Shown: positions 41,658-50,376 of the stretch, in pieces
Numbering within the stretch: position 1 is the first letter of the stretch
Layout: each line of letters begins with the position of its first letter
Source: Streptomyces sp. Tue 6430
GTDB taxonomy: Bacteria; Actinomycetota; Actinomycetes; Streptomycetales; Streptomycetaceae
Assembly: GCA_021568835.1 (NCBI GenBank)
Contig: JAKGSH010000010.1
Location: 4,340,001 to 4,404,000, forward strand
Direction of reading: 5' to 3'
DNA: 64,000 bases
The notes under the pieces: generated by a model
What the model saw: only the letters and a program-made list of their open reading frames with translations
Told to the model about the DNA's origin: nothing
The model's database searches: none
Program-made: the position numbers and the translations under genes

Positions 41658-43054
41658 ATGGACGGCATTCCGGTGAGGGCGCGGGTGTACGTCGTCTGCG
41701 CCGCCCTGGGCGGGTGTGCTGCCTGATCCCGCTCCCGACGGACCGCGCGCCCTGGTGGCCGGTCCTGCTGCTCGCCCCGCTGTACGCGTGCGGTGAGCGC
41801 GTCGCCCGCCGCCGGTTCGCCGGCACCTTCTACCCCGTCCTGCTGGCCGGGGCCTTTCTGCTGCCGGCGGCGGCCGCCGCGCTCGTGCCGCTGCCGGGCG
41901 CGCTGCTGTCCCCGGTGGAACAGCGCCCCGGCGCGCTGCGGCGCGTGTGGCGGGCCGCCCGGCTGGCACTCGGCGTGTGGGCCGCGTCCCGCACCCACGA
42001 AGCGCTGGGCGGCCGGGACGCCGTCGAGGCGTCCGGCGTTCCCGCCCTCCTCCTGCCGGCCGGGGCGGCCGTCCTGGTCCTGTCCCTGGTGCTCGCCGCC
42101 CTGGACGCGGGGATGCTCGCCCTGGCGGAGGGGCTGCCGCCGCGGCGGGCCCGGCACGGGCTGTTCCCGCGCTCCCTGGCACCCCTCGGGGTGCACGGAC
42201 TCGCCGGCCTGATGATGGCCGTCCTGTGGAACAGCCCCTACGGGCCGGTCGCCGCGCTGCTCGTGCTGTTCCCGATGGGCGTGTCCTGGTGGGTGTTCGC
42301 CCAGTACCACCGGGAGCGCGCCGCCCATCAGGCGACGATCCGCGCGCTGGTGCAGGCCGTGGACATCAAGGACGGCTACACGCGCGGGCACAGCGAACGC
42401 GTCGGACGGGCCTCCACGATGATCGCCCGTGAACTGGGCATGAGCGAGGACCGGGTCGAGGTGATCCGCTTCGCCGGGATCCTGCACGACGTCGGCAAGC
42501 TGGGCGTGCCCACCCGCCTGCTCCGCAAGGACGGCCCCCTGACGCCGGAGGAACGGCGCGTGATCGAACTGCACCCCGAGTACGGGCACGAGATCACCCG
42601 GGGCATCTCCTTCCTCGGCGAGGCCCGCTCGGCGATCCTCCACCACCACGAGCGGCTGGACGGCAGCGGCTACCCCTACGGGCTGGCCGGCGGCCAGATC
42701 CCGGAACCGGCGCGGGTGGTGGCGGTCGCCGACGCCTTCGACGCGATGACCTCGAACCGCTCCTACAACCGGGCCCGCCCCGTGCGGGCGGCGCTGGAGG
42801 AACTCCGGCGGTGCGCGGGGACCCACTTCGACCCCCGCATGGTCACCGCGCTGACCCGCGTGATCGTCCGCGACGGCTGGCACCCGGCGGTCACCGCCGA
42901 CGAGCCCCGCCTGCCGGGGCCGGCCCCCGCCGCGGCCCCGTCTCCCGCCCCGACCCCGTCCGCTTCCAGGGCCCCGTCGCAGGCCACGTCCCCGTCCCGG
43001 GTCCCGCCCGCGTCCCCGTCACCGGCCGCCGAGCGGCCGGAGGCCCGCAGGTGA
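41658..43054 (+). CDS. HD-GYP domain membrane phosphohydrolase, frameshifted near the N-terminus
   Basis: The C-terminal two thirds hold a full HD-GYP domain: GHSERVGRAS, ILHDVGKLGVPTRLL, LHPEYGHEI, HHHERLDGSGYPYGL and VADAFDAMTSNRSY. HD-GYP proteins hydrolyse cyclic-di-GMP or related nucleotides. The N-terminal third has several hydrophobic spans. The natural start is ATG 41658 (MDGIPVRARVYVVCAALGG) with GGGGAGGG upstream, but that frame stops after 22 codons; the rest is one base out of phase. Adding a G to the GGG run near 41712 gives a continuous 465-residue protein (... CAALGG VCCLIPLP ...). As written, translation would need an internal start such as the GTG near 41710. The tail is Pro/Ala/Ser-rich. 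Confidence 0.8.
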
Positions 43055-43111
43055 GGGGTGCGAGGGGCGCGTGGGCGGCCGGGGCGGCGCCGCGGACGGC
43101 CCGGCGCCCGC

Positions 43112-43183
43112 CGGCCGGTCCTGCGGCGGTACTTCCCTCGCGTCCGGCGGCCGGTCCTGCGGCGGTACTTCCCCCGCCTCCGG
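43112..43183. repeat. 36-bp tandem duplication
   Basis: Two adjacent 36-base copies beginning CGGCCGGTCCTGCGGCGG and differing at two or three positions, in the region between the two HD-domain genes. The unit length is a multiple of three and the array lies in an open frame upstream of the second gene's chosen start. Confidence 0.85.
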
Positions 43184-43241
43184 CGGCGGGCCGCCCCGCG
43201 GCTCCTCCCGAAACCGCCCCGGCACGAAGCGGAGCCCGGGA

Positions 43242-44501
43242 ATGAGCGGCCGCCCCCGTGCGGCGCGGGCCTGCGAGCCCCTGCGCGTGCTGCACGCCTG
43301 CGCCGGGCTCGTCGTCGGGGCGTCCCTCCTGACCGTCCTGCGGTCGGGTCTGGCGGAGCGGTCGGTCGCCCTCGCGTTCGGGGTGCTCGTGGCCGTCGGC
43401 GAGACGACCCGGTGGAGCGGGCCCGGGTCGCGCGGGGCCGCGCCCCTCGGCACCGCGGCCGCCCTGTCGTACGCGCTGCTCGGGGAGCACGCCGGGCATG
43501 CCACGCTGCACGGGGCCGCCCAGGTCGTCTCCGTCGTGGCGGTCGCCTCGCTGCTCGGCAGCGTGCCGCACCTCGCCCGGGGACGGGGGCCCGTCCTGGA
43601 CCACCTCGTCCGGCGGGTGCTGGCCGTCGGGTTCGCCGCCGTCTGCTTCCAGCCCTTGTACAACCGCGGGGTGTTCGACCGCTGGAGCGGCCCCGCCTAC
43701 GCGCTGCTGCTGCTCGCCCTGCTCGTCCTCACCACCCTGTGCGAAGCCGTCGTCGCCGCCGCGCTCGCGCACTCCCGCACCGGCTGGCCGTTCCCGCCCC
43801 TGCTCCGCGACGAGCTGCGGTCCGTCCCGGGGATCGGGTCGGCGGTGTGCGCGACCGGCGCGGTGATGGCGCTGGCGGTGGCCGTCGTCGGCCTGTGGGC
43901 ACTGCCGGTGTTCTCGGTGCCGCTGCTGCTCACCCAGCTGTCCCTGCGCCGGTACGCCGCGGTCCGCGCCACCTACCGGCAGACCATCGCCTCCCTGGCC
44001 CGCGCCACCGAGATCGCCGGGTACACCCCGGCCGGGCACGCCCGCCGGGTCGCCGGACTCAGCCAGGCGGTCGGCCGGGACCTGGGCCTGACGGAACCGG
44101 AGCTGACCGTGCTGGAGTACGCGGCCCTGATGCACGACATCGGCCAGCTCAGCCTCGTCGACCCGGTCCCGGCCGGGGCCACCGCCGCCCTGCCGCCGGC
44201 CGAGCAGCGGCGCATCGCCCTGCTGGGCGGGGCCGTCGTCCGCCGGACCGGGGTGAGCGCGCAGGTCGCGACGGTGGTGGAACGGCAGGCGGACCCCTAC
44301 CCTGAGCAGCCGACGGCCGCACGGATCGTACGGGTGGTCAACGCCTACGAGGAGAAGGTGCGCGACGCCGGCCCCGGCGGGCCGCTCACCGCGCTGGAGG
44401 AACTGCGGCTGGGCGCCGGCGGGGAGTACGCCCCCGACGTGGTGGAAGCCCTGGCCAGGGTCCTGTCGCGGGACTGTCTGACCCTGCCCGCGGGTGGGTA
44501 A
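43242..44501 (+). CDS. Degenerate HD-domain membrane protein
   Basis: A 419-residue relative of the preceding gene: a hydrophobic N-terminal half with about six spans, then an HD domain. HARRVAGLSQAVG, ALMHDIGQLSLVD and RIVRVVNAYEEKV are present, but the GYP signature and several metal ligands of a true HD-GYP are missing (no HHERxDGxGYP segment). It may be regulatory rather than catalytic. ATG 43242 has GGAG eight bases upstream. The two HD genes and the following TPR gene run in one direction with short gaps, which suggests one unit. Confidence 0.8.
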   Translation: MSGRPRAARACEPLRVLHACAGLVVGASLLTVLRSGLAERSVALAFGVLVAVGETTRWSGPGSRGAAPLGTAAALSYALLGEHAGHATLHGAAQVVSVVAVASLLGSVPHLARGRGPVLDHLVRRVLAVGFAAVCFQPLYNRGVFDRWSGPAYALLLLALLVLTTLCEAVVAAALAHSRTGWPFPPLLRDELRSVPGIGSAVCATGAVMALAVAVVGLWALPVFSVPLLLTQLSLRRYAAVRATYRQTIASLARATEIAGYTPAGHARRVAGLSQAVGRDLGLTEPELTVLEYAALMHDIGQLSLVDPVPAGATAALPPAEQRRIALLGGAVVRRTGVSAQVATVVERQADPYPEQPTAARIVRVVNAYEEKVRDAGPGGPLTALEELRLGAGGEYAPDVVEALARVLSRDCLTLPAGG

Positions 44502-44606
44502 CCGATGGGTAATGAGCGGCCTTCCAGCCACACGTGGTTGGATGCGAGGGAGAGAGTGTCCGGGGGCACTGGCCAGCCCACAGAACGGAACTGGCAGGCG
44601 GGAATC

Positions 44607-45587
44607 GTGAGGATCTTCGGCAAGGGACGGCACCGGCCCTCCGCCTCCTGGCGGCAGGCCACCGATCGCGCGTTCACGCTGATCGGGGACGGCCGGTACG
44701 AGGACGCGGGCGCGCTGCTGACCCGTGCCGCCGACCTCGAGCCCTGGCTGTCGGAGTCCTGGTTCAACCTCGCCCTGCTGCACAAGTTCCGGCACGACTG
44801 GGAGCAGGCCCGCACCGCGGGGCTCCGCGCCGTCGCCCTGCTCGACCGGGGGGCCGGCGCCCCCGACTGGTGGAACGTCGGCATCGCCGCCACCGCCCTC
44901 CAGGACTGGCCGCTGGCCCGGCGCTCCTGGCAGGCCTACGGGCTGCACGTCCCGGGCGGTGCCACCGCCGCCGGCGAGCCGCTCGGCATGGACCTGGGCA
45001 GCGCCGCCGTACGGCTGTCGCCCGAGGGGGAGGCCGAGGTGGTGTGGGGGCGGCGGCTGGACCCCGCCCGGACCGAGGTGCTGTCGATCCCGCTGCCGTC
45101 CTCGGGGCGGCGCTGGGGCGAGGTCGTCCTGCACGACGGGGTGCCGCACGGCGAGCGCACCACCTCCGTCGGGCACTCCTACCCCGTCTTCGACGAGATC
45201 GAGCTGTGGGCGCCCTCGCCCGTCCCCACCTGGGTGGTCCTGCTGGAGGCGGCCACGGAGACGGACCGCGACGCGCTCGAACAGCTCGCCGCCGACGCGG
45301 GCTTCGCCGCCGAGGACTGGTCGTCCTCCGTCCGGCTGCTGTGCCGGATGTGCTCCGAGTCGCGGATGCCGTCCGACGAGGGCGACGGCGAGCACCTCGA
45401 CCCGCACGACCACAGTGAGCCGGGACACCCCGGGCCGCTCGGCCACCGCACCGACGGGCAGCTGTGGGTGCCCGAGCGGGAGTGCGGGGTGGCCGCGCCG
45501 GCCTCGCTGGTGAGGGGCCTGCTGGACGGCTGGGTCGCGGACAGCCCCGACTCCCGTGACTGGCGGGACCTCGAAGAGGTCTGCTGA
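44607..45587 (+). CDS. Tetratricopeptide-repeat protein
   Basis: A 326-residue protein. The first 110 residues form TPR-like helical pairs (AFTLIGDGRYEDAGALLTRA, then DWEQARTAGLRAVALL and DWWNVGIAATAL). The remainder is a beta-rich region with no family I recognise and an acidic His-containing stretch (GEHLDPHDHSEPG). GTG 44607 (MRIFGKGRHRP) is the likely start; the frame is open from 44505 but the first 34 residues look non-conserved. It precedes def by 70 bases. Function unknown. Confidence 0.75.
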   Translation: MRIFGKGRHRPSASWRQATDRAFTLIGDGRYEDAGALLTRAADLEPWLSESWFNLALLHKFRHDWEQARTAGLRAVALLDRGAGAPDWWNVGIAATALQDWPLARRSWQAYGLHVPGGATAAGEPLGMDLGSAAVRLSPEGEAEVVWGRRLDPARTEVLSIPLPSSGRRWGEVVLHDGVPHGERTTSVGHSYPVFDEIELWAPSPVPTWVVLLEAATETDRDALEQLAADAGFAAEDWSSSVRLLCRMCSESRMPSDEGDGEHLDPHDHSEPGHPGPLGHRTDGQLWVPERECGVAAPASLVRGLLDGWVADSPDSRDWRDLEEVC

Positions 45588-45657
45588 GACCCGGAGCCGG
45601 ATCCCTTTAGGCTGTACTCACAGGTTTCTCCAGGTTGCAGGAAGGCATACGTCGGTC

Positions 45658-46308
45658 ATGGCGCAGCAGGACACCGATCAGCAGCACGCGGGAGTGCTCC
45701 CCGTGGACGACGAGGGCTTCGTCATCGACACCGAGGAGACGGAGGAGCGCGAGCGGACCTGGCGGGACGCCGGGACCTCGCGGCCCATCACCGTCGTCGG
45801 CAATCCGGTGCTGCACAAGGAGTGCGAGGACGTCACCGAGTTCGGCGAGGAACTCCAGCAGCTCGTCGCCGACATGTTCGCCTCGCAGCACACCGCCGAG
45901 GGCGTGGGCCTGGCCGCCAACCAGATCGGCGTCGACCTCAAGGTGTTCGTCTACGACTGCCCCGACGACGAGGGCGTCCGGCACACCGGTGTGGTCTGCA
46001 ACCCCGAGCTGGTCGAGCTGCCCGCGGACCGGCGCCGGCTGGACGACAGCAACGAGGGCTGCCTGTCGGTGCCCACCGCGTACGCGCCGCTGGCCCGGCC
46101 CGACTACGCCGAGGTGACCGGTCAGGACGAGAAGGGCAACCCGATCAAGGTGCGCGGCACGGGCTACTTCGCCCGGTGTCTGCAGCACGAGACGGACCAC
46201 CTGTACGGGTACCTCTACATCGACCGTCTCTCCAAGCGCGAACGCAAGGACGCGCTGCGGCAGATGGCCGAGAACGAGCCGCGCTACCCCGTGGTCGCCA
46301 ACGACTGA
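45658..46308 (+). CDS. def: Peptide deformylase
   Basis: A 216-residue metallo-deformylase that removes the N-formyl group from new proteins. The three signature motifs are GVGLAANQIG, EGCLSVP and QHETDHLYG. The N-terminal 40 residues before PITVVGNPVLHKE are an acidic extension. ATG 45658 follows GCAGGAAGG. It stands at the end of the HD/TPR run and is followed by a terminator. Confidence 0.95.
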   Translation: MAQQDTDQQHAGVLPVDDEGFVIDTEETEERERTWRDAGTSRPITVVGNPVLHKECEDVTEFGEELQQLVADMFASQHTAEGVGLAANQIGVDLKVFVYDCPDDEGVRHTGVVCNPELVELPADRRRLDDSNEGCLSVPTAYAPLARPDYAEVTGQDEKGNPIKVRGTGYFARCLQHETDHLYGYLYIDRLSKRERKDALRQMAENEPRYPVVAND

Positions 46309-46360
46309 GCCACCCCGCTCTCCGCCCCCTCCGCTCCCCTCCGCCCGACCCTCTTCCCGC

Positions 46361-46398
46361 ACGACGCCCGGCCGTGACCCCCACCGGCCGGGCGTCGT
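46361..46398 (+). terminator. Terminator after def
   Basis: ACGACGCCCGGCCG pairs perfectly with CGGCCGGGCGTCGT around a ten-base loop and is followed by TTCG. Confidence 0.85.
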
Positions 46399-46613
46399 TC
46401 GCATGTCCGACGCATGGTCGATCGCCTTCGTCGTCTACTGATCCACGATCGGTCACGCAAGAGGGATTCTCGGCGTGTCGGGGTGGTGAATGAAGCAAAT
46501 CCGTTCCCAGAGGAGTCAGTTGTAGTGCTGAATGGGAGTGCGGGATACACGACGGCGCACGCCCGGCACGGGGGGAGGGGTGTGCGTCAACCGGCGGCTG
46601 AGAGGGGTTGTTC
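46399..46613 (+). promoter_or_regulatory. Upstream region of the albaflavenone genes
   Basis: 215 bases of lower GC than the surroundings. An open frame here (46481 onward) uses A/T-ending codons unlike Streptomyces genes and is not called. The region must hold the promoter of the terpene genes, but I see no confident -35/-10 pair. A GAGAGGGG ribosome site ends it. Confidence 0.45.
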
Positions 46614-47722
46614 GTGCCAGCTTTCCCATACAGCACCACATACCGCACCACATACCGGACCCTGGGGGCCGTGACCGCGGTCGCGGTCCCCCCGTCGCTC
46701 TCCCTTCCGGTCATCGAGACGGTGTTTCCCCGGCAACTGCATCCGTATTGGCCCCAGTTGCAGGAGAACACGCGGTCGTGGCTGCTGGAAAGGCGGCTCA
46801 TGTCCCCGGACAAGGTCGCGGAACATGCCGACGGCCTGTGCTACACCGACCTGATGGCGGGCTACTACCTCGGCGCACCCGACGAGGTCATGCAGGCCAT
46901 CGCCGACTACAGCGCGTGGTTCTTCGTCTGGGACGACCGGCACGACCGTGACGTCGTGCACGGCCGGGCCGCCGCCTGGCGGGAGTTGCGGCTCCGCCTG
47001 CACGCGGCCCTCGACTCCCCGAGGAGCACCTGCGGCACGAGGATCCGCTGGTCGCCGGACTCGCGGACAGTGTGGGCCGGCTGTACTCCTTCCTCCCCGG
47101 CACCTGGAACGCGCGGTTCGCCCGGCACTTCCACGCGGTGATCGAGGCGTACGACCGCGAATTCCGCAACCGGGTGGCGGGGCGGGTCCCGGAGGTGGAG
47201 GAGTACCTGGCCCTGCGCCGGCTCACCTTCGCGCACTGGATCTGGACGGACCTGCTGGAACCGAGTGCGGGACGCGAACTCCCGGACCCGGTGCGGAAAC
47301 ACCCGGCCTATCGGCGTGCGGCTCTGCTGAGTCAGGAATTCGCCGCCTGGTACAACGACCTCTGCTCGCTCCCGAAGGAAATAGCGGGAGACGAGGTGCA
47401 CAATCTCGGGATCAGTCTCGTCACCCATGAGGGAATGGCGCTCGAAGAAGCGGTCGAGGACGTCAGGCGACGCGTCGAGGAATGCATATCCGAATTCCTC
47501 GTCGTGGAGAAGGACGTACTGGAGCTGGCCGACCGGCTGGCCGACGGAACGGTCCCAGGAAAAGAACTCGGCGCCGCCGTGCGCGCCTGCCTCGCGAACA
47601 TGCGGAACTGGTTCAGCTCCGTCTACTGGTTCCACCACGAGTCCGGCCGCTACACGGTCGACGACTGGGACGACCGGTCCACGCCCCCGTACGTCAACAA
47701 CGAAGCGGCAGGTGAGAAATGA
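46614..47722 (+). pseudogene. cyc1: Epi-isozizaene synthase, frameshifted
   Basis: A class I sesquiterpene cyclase converting farnesyl diphosphate to epi-isozizaene, precursor of the antibiotic albaflavenone. The first half (from GTG 46614, with GAGAGGGG seven bases upstream) includes VPPSLSLPVIETVFPRQLHP and the metal motif FFVWDDRHDRD; the second half includes FAAWYNDLCSLPKEIAGDE (NSE motif) and WFHHESGRY. The halves are one base out of phase. The join falls after ALDSP near 47017-47022, where CCCCGAGGAG would read SPEEHLRHEDP with one more C; a repaired protein has 369 residues. As written the first ORF ends at 47141 and lacks the NSE motif, so no active cyclase would be made. The stop overlaps the P450 start by four bases. 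Confidence 0.88.
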
Positions 47723-49089
47723 CCGTCGAGTCCGTGAAACCCGTGACGTCCGACGCATCGGAACTGCGCGAGCCGCCCCTGGCCGGCGGCGGGGTCCCGC
47801 TCCTCGGCCACGGCTGGAAACTCGCCCGCGACCCGCTGGCCTTCATGGCGCAGCTGCGCGACCACGGCGACGTCGTCCGCATCAGGCTCGGCCCGAAGAC
47901 GGTGTACGCCGTCACGACGCCGGCCCTCACCGGGGAACTGGCCCTGAGCCCCGACTACATCATCGCCGGACCCCTGTGGGAGTCCCTGGAGGGCCTGCTC
48001 GGCAAGGAGGGCGTGGCCACCGCCAACGGCCCGCTCCACCGCCGCCAGCGGCGCATCATCCAGCCGGCGTTCCGGCTCGACGCCATCCCCGCCTACGGGC
48101 CGATCATGGAGGAGGAGACGCGCGCGCTCGTCGAGCGCTGGAAGGGCGGCGGGACGATCGACTGCACCTCGGAGTCGTTCCGGATCGCGGTGCGGGTCGC
48201 GGCCCGCTGCCTGTTGCGCGGGCAGTTCATGGACGAACGCGCCGAGCGGCTGTGCGTCGCGCTCGCCAGCGTCTTCCAGGGCATGTACCACCGGATGGTG
48301 GTGCCTCTCGGACCGCTCTACCGGCTGCCGCTTCCGGCCAACCGCGAATTCAACCGCGCACTGGCCGATTTGCATCTCCTGGTCGACGAGATCATCGCCG
48401 AACGCCGGGCATCCGGTCAAAAGCCGGACGATTTGCTGACGGCATTGCTGGAGGCGAAGGACGACAATGGCGACCCGATCGGGGAACAGGAGATCCACGA
48501 CCAGGTCGTCGCGATACTCACCCCCGGCAGCGAAACCATCGCTTCCACGATCATGTCCCTGCTGCTGGTGCTCGCGGACCACCCGGAACAGTCGGACAAA
48601 GTGTGTGCCGAGGTTCGAGAGGTGACCGGGGGGCGGCCCGTCGCATTCGACGACGTGCGCAGGCTCACGCACACCAACAACGTCGTCGTCGAGGCCATGC
48701 GTTTGCGTCCGGCCGTATGGATATTGACGCGGCGGGCGGTCACCGACACCGAACTCGGTGGCTGTCGCATTCCGGCCGGGGCCGACATCGTGTACAGCCC
48801 GTACGCGATCCAGCGCGACCCGCGGTCCTACGAGCGGCACCTGGAGTTCGACCCCGACCGCTGGCACCCCGAGCGGTCGAAGGACATCCCGAAGTACGCG
48901 ATGCGTCCGTTCAGCGTGGGCAACCGCAAGTGCCCGAGCGACCACTTCTCGATGGCACTGCTCACGCTGGTCACGGCGGTCCTCGCGGACGGGTTCCGCT
49001 TCGAGCAGGTCACCGGCTCGGTCGGCGCGACCCGGGTGGGCATCACGCTGCGTCCCCAACGGCTGCTGCTGAAGCCCGTCCCGCGCTGA
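47719..49089 (+). CDS. Cytochrome P450 of the CYP170 family (albaflavenone synthase)
   Basis: A 456-residue P450. I-helix AILTPGSETIAS, ExxR in EAMRLRP, and the heme Cys in PFSVGNRKCPSDHFS. The usual Gly after the Cys-x is Ser, as I recall for CYP170A1. That enzyme oxidises epi-isozizaene in two steps to albaflavenone and is also reported to have a second, farnesene synthase active site using a DDxxD motif; DDNGD is present here in LEAKDDNGDPIG. The ATG overlaps the cyclase stop, so both are translated together. If the upstream frameshift is real the P450 has lost its substrate supply. Confidence 0.92.
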   Translation: MTVESVKPVTSDASELREPPLAGGGVPLLGHGWKLARDPLAFMAQLRDHGDVVRIRLGPKTVYAVTTPALTGELALSPDYIIAGPLWESLEGLLGKEGVATANGPLHRRQRRIIQPAFRLDAIPAYGPIMEEETRALVERWKGGGTIDCTSESFRIAVRVAARCLLRGQFMDERAERLCVALASVFQGMYHRMVVPLGPLYRLPLPANREFNRALADLHLLVDEIIAERRASGQKPDDLLTALLEAKDDNGDPIGEQEIHDQVVAILTPGSETIASTIMSLLLVLADHPEQSDKVCAEVREVTGGRPVAFDDVRRLTHTNNVVVEAMRLRPAVWILTRRAVTDTELGGCRIPAGADIVYSPYAIQRDPRSYERHLEFDPDRWHPERSKDIPKYAMRPFSVGNRKCPSDHFSMALLTLVTAVLADGFRFEQVTGSVGATRVGITLRPQRLLLKPVPR

Positions 49090-49114
49090 GACCGTGCGCG
49101 CCGCCGGCGTGCGT

Positions 49115-50077
49115 TCAGGCGGCCTCGGGGCCGCGGAACGTGCGCCGGTAGGCGTTCGGGGTGGTGCCCAGCGCCCGCACGAACTGGTGCCGCAGCGCGC
49201 CCGCCGTGCCGAAGCCGGTGCGCCAGGCGATCGCGTCCACCGTCTCGTCGGACGCCTCCAGCAGGTGCTGGGCCAGCAGCACCCGCTGGCGCAGGATCCA
49301 GCGGTAGGGCGTGGTGCCGGTCTCCTGCTGGAAGCGCCGGGCGAAGGTGCGCGGCGACATGTGGGCGCGGGCGGCGAGCTGCTCGACGGTGACCTCCCGG
49401 TCGAGGTGCTGCTCCATCCACGCGAGCACCTCGCCCACGGTGTCGCAGGACGAACGCGGCAGCGGCCGCTGGATGTACTGGGCCTGGCCGCCGTCCCGGT
49501 GCGGCGGCACGACCATCCGCCGGGCGATCCCGTTGGCGACCTCGGGCCCCTGTTCCTTGCGCACGAGGTGCAGGCAGGCGTCGATCCCGGCGGCCGTGCC
49601 GGCCGAGGTGATCACGGGGTCCTCGTCCACGCAGAGGACGTCGGGCTCGACGGTCGTGCGCGGGTACGCGCGGGCGAGCTGCTCCGCGTGCCGCCAGTGG
49701 ACCGCGCAGCGCCGCCCGTCCAGCAGTCCCGCCGCGGCCAGCACGAACGCCCCGGAGCACACGCTGAGCACCCGGGTCCCGCGCTCCACGGCCCGGCGCA
49801 GCGCGTCGAGCAGCTCGGGCGGGAACTCCCGCGCCGCGTACGTCTCTCCGGCCGGTACGGCGATCAGGTCGGCGCTCTCCAGCCGTTCGAGCCCGTGGTC
49901 CGTGCCCACCGTGAAACCCGCGTGGGTGGACAGGACGGGTCCCTCGGCCGAGGCGACGGCGAAGTCGTAGACCGGCAGCCCCTCGTCGCTGCGGTCGATG
50001 CCGAACACCTCGCAGACGACGCCCAGTTCGAAGGGGTGCACGCCGTCGAGGAGGATCGCGGCCACGTTCTTCAGCAT
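49115..50077 (-). CDS. nrdS: GlxA/AraC-family regulator (NrdS position)
   Basis: A 320-residue protein with an N-terminal DJ-1/PfpI-like domain (VAAILLDGVHPFELGVVCEV, nucleophile-elbow Cys in LSVCSGAFVLAAAG) and a C-terminal AraC helix-turn-helix pair (VEQLAARAHMSPRTFARRFQ and AIAWRTGFGTAGALRHQF). It follows nrdB on the same strand by 211 bases, matching nrdS, the AraC-like third gene of the Streptomyces nrdABS operon. It is convergent with the P450 gene, the stops being 25 bases apart. Regulatory targets are unknown. Confidence 0.85.
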   Translation of the reverse strand: MLKNVAAILLDGVHPFELGVVCEVFGIDRSDEGLPVYDFAVASAEGPVLSTHAGFTVGTDHGLERLESADLIAVPAGETYAAREFPPELLDALRRAVERGTRVLSVCSGAFVLAAAGLLDGRRCAVHWRHAEQLARAYPRTTVEPDVLCVDEDPVITSAGTAAGIDACLHLVRKEQGPEVANGIARRMVVPPHRDGGQAQYIQRPLPRSSCDTVGEVLAWMEQHLDREVTVEQLAARAHMSPRTFARRFQQETGTTPYRWILRQRVLLAQHLLEASDETVDAIAWRTGFGTAGALRHQFVRALGTTPNAYRRTFRGPEAA

Positions 50078-50169
50078 GCGGCCAGTGTGCGCCCGCGATG
50101 GCAGGAATTCAAAGGTGTACGGCAGTCCTGCCACTGTCAGGAGTGTTTGGTCCGCACGATGCTTACCTC

Positions 50170-50376
50170 ATGAACGCACTCACCGACGTCCTCACCGTGC
50201 TCGCCGTCTTCCTCCTCCTCACGGGTCCGGCGCTCGTGGGACTGGCCCACGAACGCCGGATCGACCGCCGGTTGCGTGGACCGCGGGCTCAGAAGTCCTC
50301 GTCCAGGTCCACGGTGCCCTCCACCGCGACCTGGTACGCCGACGGACGGCGCTCGAAGAAGTTGGTCAGTTCCTGA
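50170..50376 (+). CDS. Possible small membrane protein antisense to nrdB end
   Basis: ATG 50170 opens a 68-residue frame with one hydrophobic helix (LTVLAVFLLLTGPALVGLA) followed by basic residues. Its last 88 bases run antisense through the 3' end of nrdB, and it sits between nrdB and nrdS against their direction. A TTACCTCATG context lies at the start but no good ribosome site. The first 40 codons look protein-like; the antisense part does not. Confidence 0.35.
   Translation: MNALTDVLTVLAVFLLLTGPALVGLAHERRIDRRLRGPRAQKSSSRSTVPSTATWYADGRRSKKLVSS

Noticed and set aside
45590..45657. Possible sigma-R promoter at def
   Set aside because: GGATC and GTT words are present, but the spacing is 20 bases and the first box is off consensus.
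46481..46674. Plus-strand frame VNEANPFPEESVVVLNGSAG upstream of the terpene cyclase
   Set aside because: Codons end often in A or T, unlike every supported gene here, and the frame runs into the cyclase start without a ribosome site. Treated as promoter DNA.
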